From Euryodendron excelsum (lineage: Eukaryota > Streptophyta > Magnoliopsida > Ericales > Pentaphylacaceae): DNA of 64,000 nt. The first letter of the stretch is position 1. Every line of letters starts with the position of its first letter. The notes under the pieces are model-generated. The model did no database searches. It saw only the letters and a program-made list of their open reading frames with translations, and was not told the DNA's origin. This document shows, piece after piece, positions 36,706 to 46,245 of this stretch. A program made the position numbers and the translations under genes. The stretch spans positions 36,070,001-36,134,000 of the forward strand of contig CM065394.1 of NCBI GenBank assembly GCA_033060915.1, given 5' to 3'.

Positions 36706-37666
36706 TGTTAGGTTTTTTTAGTGTTAGCATATTCCTTAGATAAAATCACTTTAATTGTAATTGTGTTTGGAGTTGTATTTGGGCCAATTTAGAATAAGTT
36801 TCAAATGGACGTTGTTAGAGTACAAGTTGCCGAAACTGTGGTTTAAACTGTTGAAGCAAGCAGAGCTAAAACTTTAGAAGGTCATATCTCTCAAACCAGA
36901 AGTGTCACTAAGGTCCATAATATATCGATTTTATATTTTTTTTCGAGATCTACACACTTGTCACTAGCGGGCGTTCTAACAGGATGCCAATGGGTTTGAA
37001 CGGTCGGGCATTCGAGACCAAAGGGTTCTGATCGAGTTTCTACTCCATGTCTACTTAAGAATCCTTTCCTACTTCGACATACACTTCGTCTAAGGCTTTG
37101 CAAATACTCCAGATTCTATATAAAGACTCTAAAGGCTTTATAATTGATATGCACAGAATCAGAGAGATCATCTAGCTATTCAGAGAGCTTTATTGTGCTT
37201 CTAAATTTATTGGAGTGTTTCTTCTAGTCAACAAACAAACTTCACACATATCATCTTTGACGGATTCCAAAGGTTAACGTCAAGAGCACAGGAGAACAGT
37301 GAATCGTGGGTGTCTAGCGAATATGTTTAAAACTTTTACCACAGTTGTGGATCAATGCAGAATTGTGGATCAATGCGAAATTGTGGCTCAATGCAGAGTT
37401 GCGGATCAACGAGTTAGGTTGTAAGTTTATTCTTGTAACTGTTCAAAGTTATAGTGCTAAGTACGTTAGTGGCTGTGTGTGGCCCTATTTGTTTATGGTT
37501 TATAGAGTTTTCATACTAAAATCCTATATGTCTTGTCTCATTACTTTATTACTTTAGAGTTGCATATAGGATTATTGACATACCTAGATAATTAACATGT
37601 TCTTATAATTGGATCTTTAGGTTAATTAATCAACTCAAAGAAAATCCACACTCCCAGACTTTTTCA
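36706..37666 (+). repeat. 3' LTR of the Copia element
   Basis: Begins TGTTAGG directly after a purine tract and ends TTTTTCA before the target duplication CATCC. It is the better preserved of the pair at its tips. Confidence 0.88.
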
Positions 37667-38534
37667 CATCCAAACCCATAACAACCAAATATGCAAATGG
37701 GTTTTTGTCACAAGCATATTCACATACATGTAAAACACAAACACACACATCTATATATACACTGTCGCGCCCCGATTTTTGGGTATCCAAGATCCTTTCG
37801 GCTCGGACACCAAAAGCACGGAACTCTGTCACTAGAACTTGTCCTCCTAGAAGGATAAGTGCGACTAGGTTTGAATTGAAAATTGGTTTGATTAAGGGCT
37901 TCGTAGAAAAATAGGAGTTGCCATCTAACTTGATTAAGGTGAGTTAGGGCACCTAAAACTAAGTGCTAATCTGAAGATTAAACTTAGGGTTTCTGAAAAA
38001 GACTTTGAAAACTCCCTCAAGAGAGGGCTTTTTTAAGAAAATAAGTTGTTTGGAAACCTTTGGAAAGATTTAAGCCCTTTTTTAAAATAACTCCATTTTA
38101 GTCTTTCGAAAACAGAAATCTATGGTCCGGGGGTTGGTTACGTGTAAGGAAAATATCTGAAGATCATCACCCTACCCCGCCCTTTCGGTACCTATATGTC
38201 TAATCATCCTTTGTTCACTCACTAGAATAGCTGGTTACCATTGTCCACTAAATATCCACTTTAGAACTTTGAAAATAGGGATTAGTCATCACTTTTCGGA
38301 TGAATGATGCATGATGCAAGTTTTGGAAGAAATTTGAAATACGGAAGTCTTTGAAAGAGTTTGAAATAGAAATTTTGAGTTGATTGAAATTTTTGAAAAA
38401 GGGATTAAAGTTGAAATGGAAGTTATGACCGCACCATTTTCGGTTGTCTACGTGCCTCATTTGGCGAGAATCAGGTCATTCGTAGTTCGGGTAAGAGCCT
38501 GATGGAAAATAGGGGCATTAGGGCTTTTGGAAGG

Positions 38535-38690
38535 TTTGAAGACACTTTGGAGTCTTTGAAAAATTTTAAGACACTTGAAGGTCTTTGAAAAAGTTTAAGA
38601 CACTTAGAGGTCTCTAGAAAATTTTAAGACACTTTGAGGTCTTTGAAAAAGTTTAAGACACTTAGAAATTTTTGGAAGTTGAAGACTCTT
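38535..38690. repeat. Minisatellite, ~30-bp unit, in the giant LTR
   Basis: Four to five units of the type GTCTTTGAAAAAGTTTAAGA followed by CACTTAGAG, with small variations. Non-coding. Confidence 0.8.
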
Positions 38691-38972
38691 TGTAGTCTTG
38701 GAAGTTTTGACTTGAAATTGGATGGTGGAGTGTTTTGAAAATGTTTTTGGATCAACTTAAGGGAGTTTTGGAAAAATGCTTAGGTATGACCCAAGAGAAC
38801 TTGAAAGTGTTTTTGAAGTCTTGTTTTGAAAACCTTTGAGGCCTGACTTTAGAATGTTTTGATGAATTAGTTTTTGAAAATGGTTTTTGAAAATGGCTAA
38901 GGGTTTGAAATCCTAATATAGACAACCTTAGAGGTTGTTCTTGATATGCCACCTTCCTTTAAGGTCCCTAAC

Positions 38973-41155
38973 TATTGGCCCAAAAGGCAACCCAAGAAGG
39001 GGGGTGAATTGGGTTTTTCGAAGAATAACACTAGTTAAGATTAATTAAAATTAATCTAAGCAAAGTAATAGTGATCAATCTATATGTGATGCAATGTAAT
39101 CAATGGAAATAAAGAAAACAGAGCAGTAGAAGGGAGACACAGATTTACCAAGGTTCAACCACAAACCGTGGTCTAAGTCCTTACCCCAAGACCTCCTTGA
39201 AGTCTTCTTCTACTATGTAATCACCTATTACAAGATGGACTATTGATTGACAAAGTACTCAGCTCACTATATAAGAACTCCTCACCGAGCTCTTCAATCT
39301 CCAAGTGATTTTGTCCAAGCTCTGCTCAAACTTACAAGAGTTTTGCTTTCACAATAGAACTCTCAAACTCTCAATTACAAGTGTATAAAAGTATACAAGT
39401 AACTAACACACTCTCTAGCAAGAGTAGATTTTATAATCTGAGTTCACAGATGAAGATAGGAAGAATATTCAGAGTATATCAGTGATTCAGTCAGTTGATC
39501 TTGTTTTTGTCTCTCATCACTTGTATAAATACAGCTGAAAGTTTATATATAAACCCCTGTATTGATTCCATCCGTTAGAGGTTGTTGGGTATCATTAATG
39601 CACGTCCAGTCCGTTATAACGTTAAGAAAAATAGCCGTTATATCCAAGGAGTCTGCTCCAGATTTGTAGAATCGACACTTTCTGCTTCTGCATTTACCAG
39701 ATGTTGTTCACTGACTTCATAAGTCCGCTCTTCATATCAATGAGGTGACTCCTTGTTCATTCCGTCTTCACATCTTTAGCTTCTGATGTTGTGAGGCGGC
39801 ACTTCATTATCAGGAGTCTGCTCTTTGTTCATTCGATCTTTAGCCTTTTACTTCTGTTGTAATGAAACGACTCTTCGTCTTCATGTGTCCACTCGTTGAT
39901 CATGTCATCTTCAAGCCTTTGCGTCTGTCTCCATGAGGTGACTCTTTATTACAATGAGTCCACTCTTTGCTATTTAGTCTCCAGGCTTTTAGCTTCTGTG
40001 ATCAAGAGGCGACTTTTCATTTTTCATGAGTCCGCTCATTAACCTTTTGTCTTCAGACCTTTGCTTCTGTAACCATGAGGCGACTCCTCATTTCAATGAG
40101 TCCGCTCATTGTTCATTTTATCTTCAGGCCTTTTTACTTCTGTGACCATGAGGCGACTCCTTGCTTTCATAAGTCCGCTCATTGCCCAGATATTTGCATT
40201 CTATCATTCAATGATCCAGATCATTTTAGCACTGGTATAAGATCTTTAAAGAGTATCTCTTTGGGATATGATGATCAATCAAATCTCTTTAACTCATCAG
40301 AGTTAACTTCTATTCAACTTGGATTGAATCAATCATTGGATATTGATCTTCTCTTGACTCTCAAACTGTCAGAACTTCATTAGATCAATGTTCATCTTTT
40401 CTTCTATATTTGCAAAGCTTTCTTCTTTCATTGTAGAACATCTCCTTCAATGTCAAGCTTCCTCAATTGTGTAGAGCTTCACAATACTTGATTTCTGATT
40501 TCCTCTCTTTGCTAGCAATTCTTCATTCTTCATTAAAATCACTTCACTGAGACCATTGCAAACATGATAAAATCTCTTCATACATCTAGTCTTCATTAAT
40601 CCTTTTCATCTTAGAGGAATTCTTTACTTGGATTTCATGTAGAGATCAGACAATCATTGTGAGCCATCTTCTCAGCAACTATAATCACATTATCTTGAAT
40701 TGATCTTTGCATTCTTAATGAAGTCTTCTCTTGAGCATTTTCAATCTCTTCAACAATCAATTCCTCTTTAACTGATCTTTGCATATTCTGCTGAAGTCTT
40801 CAGTCTATCTTGAGTGCAAATCAATCTTCATTGAAACTATGCATACTTGATAGAAGCTTTATTTGAACACTTTCAATCTCTTCGAATGTAGAATATTTTG
40901 TTTGAAGTAGAGATAAGCGTCAATCCTCTGTTTGGTTTATTGCATAGCTCTTGGAATTCATTGATTGATCTTGAATTTGTTGTGCATTCTCTTTGACATG
41001 CATTAGACTCAAGATTGAACTTTAAGTCTAAATTATGAACTTTGTTAAACTGCACACTAAGTAGATTCATTAGTAAAATAACATAAGGTTTAGTTATCAT
41101 CAAAATCAACAAGGGAATTAACCTTGAATCAACAAGGGTCAACTTTGAGTCAACA
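38973..41155 (+). mobile_element. Solo LTR nested inside the giant LTR (2183 bp)
   Basis: Flanked by the 5-bp duplication CTAAC (38968-38972 and 41156-41160). The ends are TATTGG and TCAACA; the left end is probably TGTTGG with one G-to-A change, which restores TG...CA and a TGTTG/CAACA inverted pair. The GGGGGGTGAATTGGG motif near the left end and TTATCATCAAAATCAA near the right end occur in known plant LTR families. No coding region or second LTR. The flanks on both sides read as one continuous giant-LTR sequence, showing this is the younger insertion. Confidence 0.8.
39720..40195. repeat. Minisatellite, ~65-75-bp unit, in the nested solo LTR
   Basis: About seven copies of a unit with CCATGAGGCGACTC, then ATGAGTCCGCTCATT, then TCTTCAGGCCTTT and GCTTCTG. 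The best preserved copies are at about 40020-40195. Confidence 0.85.
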
Positions 41156-41355
41156 CTAACCATAAGAGGGCTAGGGATGCCTTCGGTTTGTGATATTTTG
41201 AAAATATTTTTGGGAAACATCTTGGAGTTGGTTTTTAAAACCTCAAGAGGGTTGAAGGTTTTGGAAAAAGTGGGAAATGAATATAGTTTAAAATTGGAGG
41301 ATCATTCGAAAAGGGTTCATGAGTTAGAACCTTGAAGCATACTAATTTAAGTTGG

Positions 41356-41835
41356 GTTAACCTATGGTTAGGGGTGACTTAAGGTTAACAAACTTGGGTT
41401 TGGTTAACCTAGAGTTAGGATAACTTAGGGTTAACTAACTAGGGTTTAGTTAACCTAGGGTTAGGGTGACTTAGAGTTAACTAACTAGGGTTAAGTTAAC
41501 CTAAGGTGGGTGAACTAGGGTCAAGTTAACCTAGGGTTGGACAACTAGGGTCTAGGGTTGGATAACTAGGGTCAAGTTAACTTAAGGTTGGACAACTAGG
41601 GTCAAGTTAACCTAGGGTTGGACAATTAGGGTCAAGTTAGCCTAGGGTTGGACAATTAGGGTCAAGTTAGCCTAGGGTTGGACAACTAGGGTCAAGTTAA
41701 CCTAAGGTTGGACAACTAGGGTCAAGTTAACCTAGGGTTGGACAACTAGGGTCAAGTTAGCCGAGAGTTGGACAACTATGGTCAAGTTAGCCTAGGGTTG
41801 GACAACTAGGGTCAAGTTAACCTATGGTTGAATTG
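41356..41835. repeat. Minisatellite with AGGGTT core, 30-bp unit
   Basis: From 41495 the 30-bp unit GACAACTAGGGTCAAGTTAA plus CCTAGGGTTG is repeated about ten times with few changes; 41356-41495 holds looser variants (TTAACCTAGGGTTAGGGTGA). The AGGGTT core resembles the plant telomere repeat TTTAGGG, but the unit is not telomeric. Confidence 0.9.
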
Positions 41836-44364
41836 AAAGATGATTTTTGAAAGGTTGTTTGATGCACTTTTAGAAAAACAAAACACGTCATACAATGGAC
41901 TTGGGTTGGCAATACTTTTGAAGATCATTTACATGAAAATTTTGACTCTAGCCAAGAGCATGGTTTACATGGTTGGTGTTTGGAGACCACTTCAAGGAAG
42001 GTTTCCTCATGGCCATTATAACCATTATCTTAACAAGAGTATAAGGGGGTTAAAAATCAACATGATGACAACTTTTTGAAGCGCCCTTTTTAGTGCAAAG
42101 ATGGAGAGAATGTATTTTTTTAAAATCATCTTTGGAGAAGGATTTTGAAAATTATTTTTCAAAGGAAACATTCCATCAAGAGAGGGTTCATATGACCAAA
42201 CAAAAGGGAGGCCACTCAAGAGAATGTTTCAGGGGGCCATTCCAACCACTACACTTAAAATAATAGAAATCTTAGAAATTAGAGAATTAGAAAGCAACCC
42301 TTATACAAGTTAAAATGTCATGATGCCAAAGCGAGAGTTAGTGGGTTAGTAGGGGATCTTCTAAGGCATAATTTCTAAAGTCTCATCCCAAACTTCAAGG
42401 AACCAACTCTTGGAACAATTTTTGAAAAAAAATATAAAGCTTGGAAATGACATGGAGCTTAAGAATAATGTAAGCATTATAAAACATGACAATAAGCATA
42501 AAAATGAAGTCAAGCGTACAAGACATGATCATAATGGTAATATGCAAGGGGTCATGATCACATACAAGGCTTTTAGGCTACACCACATAAACAAGGGGCT
42601 CCTAAGCCATACCATCTCAAAGTAGGCTAGTGAGAGTTCCCCCTACACGGTGGCTCTCACTTGCTTTCCTCTAAGCATAATCTAAAAGCCCTCTTGGCTC
42701 AAGCATGTAAGAATGGGGGGTTGTAGATGGGGATTAAAATATAGAATAGCCTAAGTAGGCTAGGGGGGAGAAGAGAAGAGTGGAGGAAGACACAAATGTA
42801 AAAGGAATACCACATTTTGCCTTCAACACACTTGTAATCTTCAATGGATGTCTTGATTGGAGCTTAAATGGCTTCAAGAAGGCTTGAAGGGTTGGAATGG
42901 AGTGTGTAAGGGTGTATAAGGCCTTATAGGTGAAATGTATAGGCTTGAGAGAGGTAGAATCTAGCCTAAGTGTTAGAGGGGTAGAATATATGTAAGGATT
43001 CGAGGTTTTGAAGTGGTTTCAGCAGAGCATCGCACCAATTTCGAAGATGGAATATGCAAAGGGGTGGTCTGGTATTTATAGGCAATTTGAAACAGGCCTG
43101 ACGCATGTAGGATATGCACAGGTACTATTCCATTGCCAGAATGACACGTGGCACCCTGTGTACTGGTTAAATCCGGACTGTTGATCAAAATTTGGTCGAT
43201 CTGATCAAAATTTGAGCGCATGTAGCATACGCTCCCTCACCGGGAAGTTCGTCCAAACTTTGTCTCGATAATTGAGCCAATTGGGAAGGTTTCGAGGGAT
43301 TAGGTTGCACCCCCGGTGTTCTCCCAAGATTTCTTGTGAACTTTTATGTTTTTAAAAAGTTTAAATTGTGTTTGAAAGCGTGGGATATTGTCTCAGGAAG
43401 TGTGCATAAAAGGACATCTTTGCGGAGCGTCTGTGATACGTTCCAAGAGTGTTCAAAAGTAGTTGTTTTCGTGCCGTGTGATCGAGGCCTTCGGGAAGCG
43501 ATCCTTTCGATCGGACCGTACCGATGAAAAGTACTCTGGAAATACTTTTGAAAATTTTCAAATTTACGCATTTCTTAATTCATTTGATGGTGCGTTTTAA
43601 TCAGGGAATTGGGGAAAAAACCAACCTTGGCGGAGCGTCTACGAGACGCTTCAAGGGTTGTTGAAAGTAACAGGGTTTGTGCCATACGATGAAGGGCTTC
43701 GGGAAGCGATCTATCCGATCAAGCCGTACTGATGGAAATACCTATGGATAAACTTTCAAGAATTCCTTAATTTACACTTTTCTCAAGTCGTTTGACGATG
43801 CGTTATAACTAGGGAATCGGGGAGAAGCGACAATTTAGGCAGAGCGCCTGCGAGACACTCTAGGAAAATTTTATCGAGTCGTGAGTGTTTAGCATCGTAG
43901 GGTCTTTCTCGGGTTGAACAAGGGAGTATGGCGAGGCCCTTTGTTCGAAACCCTAGGACCGATGTTGTTTCGAGGTGCGGTTGGATTGTTAGGGGCAAAA
44001 TAGTCATTTTGACCAGTTTAGGCTGGGAATGGTCAGGAATGGATCTGAATGTCATGTTAAGTGTACCGAGTCGTTCAGGGATGTTTCCAGGAGGGTCTTT
44101 CATCGTTTGGTGGGGTTTGTGCAGTACTGAGTTGTTCAGGGATAAAACGGTCATTTTGACCAGAGTTAGCCGGAATGGGATCAGAATTGGACCGAATGGC
44201 GCGCAGGGGACGCCTAACAGTTTAGTAACATTTTGGAAAGGTGGACTTATCATTTTGAGGGATTTTAAACTTTTTCAAAACGTGCCTGGAGGCCGAAGGG
44301 GCAGTTTTGGTCATTTTTCACCGAGTCGGGCTAGCAGGCGCAGGTGTTGACCTAGGTGTCGGTT

Positions 44365-44700
44365 CCCGAGACTACCCGGTCTTGGAAAAATACATGTGCA
44401 GTGTTGGTCCCTAAGAATGCCTGGTCTTAGAGAGCTACCTGTAGGGTGGTGTTAGTTCCTGAGAACGCCTGCTCCCAGAAAGCTACCTGTAAGGGTGGTG
44501 TTGGTCTCTGAAAGCGTCGGGTCTCAGAAAGCTACCAAATAACGGACATTCTACATTGGCGGGCTAGTAGGCGCCAGAAGTGAACCGTCTGGAACTTGAT
44601 GAGATATTGGTCCCCGAGATCGCCCCGACCCCAGGGAGCTACCTGGATGGCGTTGGTTTCCGGGACTGCCCGGTCTAGAAAGCTATTTGGAATAATGGTG
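44365..44700. repeat. Minisatellite, ~60-bp unit, GC-rich
   Basis: Four to five copies built around TTGGTCCCTGAGA, GCCTGGTC and AGAGAGCTACCTG. It is GC-richer than nearly all of the rest of the window. Confidence 0.75.
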
Positions 44701-44980
44701 TTTATGGCTCTAACGGGTCCTTGTGGGCTCGAGAAGCGACCAATTGGTTGGATTAGAGATTGAAGGGCTTATCTTGAGCCTGCATGTGTTCTGGTGTTTG
44801 AAAACTGGCTCAGTCAAGCCGGAGAGTGCCGAGCAGGTAAAAATGGGGTGCTTACATACACAACACATTTTATCTCATAATAAACTGGGTTTTGCAGTTG
44901 GATTATTTAATGTCACATCTCCTACAAGCATATGCCAAATTTCCAGCATTACTAATACAATATCATAAAAAAATCACCTA

Positions 44981-45499
44981 TGCATATTATCACGAGCTTG
45001 AATCTTGAAGACCTTAAACCCGTGCTGCCTTAGACACTTGACTCTCAAAGTGACAAAGTAAGCCTTGCCAACACTATTAGAAGAATAACCGAAAGGCTAA
45101 GAGAACAAGTAAGCAACACTAAAACAATAAGAGAACAAGATAGCACAAGTGAGAGCTTGGAGAATGCTTTGTTTGTATTCAAAATTTAGATGCCTCACTA
45201 ATAAATGCCTTCACCTATTTATAGTTACCCATCTCCTCAATGAACGTAATGATCAACTTAATCCAATGGTGGAAGTTAACTCTTCTAGAGTATTCTATAT
45301 AAATATCTAAGATATTTGCATACATAGCTTCTCAAGGAAGCCTCCTTCTCTATTTTAGAATCTCCTAAATCCTTCCATTATCTACAATTGTGTAGAAGTC
45401 TCTAGAATGCTCAAGAATAGCTTAGAAGGATCTAAACTTAGTGGACTCTTTGGCAACCTTTGGGGCCTATTTTTGGGCCATTTTGACGAGCTTGTGACA
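44981..45499 (-). repeat. Probable 3' LTR of a Ty3/Gypsy chromovirus
   Basis: On the minus strand a TGTCACA start follows a purine tract (AAGTGGAGGAGAA) directly downstream of a chromodomain frame, the normal order of integrase, chromodomain, polypurine tract, LTR. The far end is set approximately at a TGCATA on the plus strand; no target duplication was found. Confidence 0.6.
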
Positions 45500-45510
45500 T
45501 TCTCCTCCAC

Positions 45511-46195
45511 TTAATTTGGCGACACCCTCGTCGTAGCTTCTTGGAATTCCACGATCTTGTTCACAAACTGCCACGAGGACTCCTCGTTCTCCCAACTTGC
45601 CTCGCTATCCGGTTGTCCTTTCCACTTGACCAAGTACTCGATAGAGCTTAGTGCCACGCCCCTCCTTGGGATAACCCGATGAGTAAGGATAGTTTCCACT
45701 TTTTTGTCAAATGATGTCATGATGGATGTGGAGCTCTACTTGATTCTCCACAGCTTGGGTCTTCCATATCAGCATGGTAAGGCTTGAGGTGGCTTACATG
45801 AAAGATCGGATGAATCTTAAACTTTGGAGGCAACTCAAGTTGGTAGGACACATTGCCAACCCATTTGGTAATCAGGAATTATCCCTCGTACCATCGTGCT
45901 AGCCCTGAAGCCCCTTGTATGCTTTGGCTTGATAAATAAGAAGCTTCACCAGGACAAGATCTCCTTTTTAATATTCTTTTGGCCAGGGCTTCTTCTCCGC
46001 CCATTTCTTCATTCTCTTGGTTGCCTTGGCCAAGTAGGCTTTGGCCATGTCGGCCTTCTCATGCCACCCTGTGGCAAGCTTGTAAGTATCGAGGCTTTTG
46101 CCCGTATACCCAGTAGTAATGGCAGTAGGCGTCAAAGGTTGTTGGCATATAGCAAGCTCAAACGGGCTAATTGGCATAGAAAATCTTGAACACAT
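45511..46195 (-). pseudogene. Chromovirus pol remnant: integrase tail and chromodomain
   Basis: The frame at 46195-45968 has SPFELAICQQPLTP and MAKAYLAKATKRMKKWAEKK, typical of the chromovirus integrase C-terminal region. GDLVLVK follows, then frameshifts and stops. The last frame, 45720-45511, has HRVIPRRGVALSSIEYLVKW and a Trp-containing tail, which is a chromodomain. The upstream part ends where the hAT element inserted, and no reverse transcriptase is seen beyond it. Confidence 0.82.
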
Positions 46196-46245
46196 GATCC
46201 CAAGGGTTACGTGTCACTCAAATATGCTTCAAGTAAGCCTATAAC

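Larger units (their letters stand above)
33472..37666 (+). mobile_element. Ty1/Copia (Sirevirus-like) LTR retrotransposon, pol-deleted
   Basis: Two direct LTRs (33472-34392 and 36706-37666) enclose 2313 bases. The 5-bp target duplication CATCC is present on both sides (33467-33471 and 37667-37671). The 3' LTR keeps TG...CA ends; in the 5' LTR these have decayed to CG...AA. Just inside the 5' LTR, TTAGTATTAGAGC (34394-34406) resembles the initiator-Met tRNA primer site TGGTATCAGAGC. The 3' LTR is preceded by a purine tract ATCAAATGGGAAGAT, and another GGGGGAG tract lies near 36000, as in Sireviruses. Only a decayed gag portion is present; protease, integrase and reverse transcriptase are absent. 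The LTRs differ at many positions, so the insertion is old. Confidence 0.88.
37763..44856 (+). mobile_element. Giant Ty3/Gypsy Tat/Ogre-like solo LTR, interrupted by a nested LTR
   Basis: Begins TGTCGCGCCCCG and ends GGGGTGCTTACA, with the 5-bp duplication TACAC on both sides (37758-37762 and 44857-44861). After removing the nested insertion (38973-41155 plus one 5-bp duplication) about 4.9 kb remains, within the unusual range of Ogre LTRs. Near the start, GGAGTTGCCATCTAA and GGGGGTTGGTTACGTGTA followed by ACC-rich sequence and CTTTCGGTACC recall the conserved Tat LTR block. There is no polyprotein and no second LTR, so this looks like a solo LTR left by recombination. Overlapping open frames at 43783-44350 are on both strands and not gene-like. 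It contains three minisatellites. Confidence 0.75.

Noticed and set aside
38535..41835. CRISPR-like regular repeats
   Set aside because: The repeats are direct tandem minisatellites without unique spacers, in a plant genome; not CRISPR.
43783..44350. Two overlapping open frames of 140-156 codons on opposite strands
   Set aside because: They lie in the GC-richer part of the solo LTR; neither resembles a protein family, and mirrored frames are expected from base composition.
37763..44856. A complete Gypsy element rather than a solo LTR
   Set aside because: No gag-pol frames, primer site or second LTR copy were found, and the two ends with matching duplication fit a single LTR.
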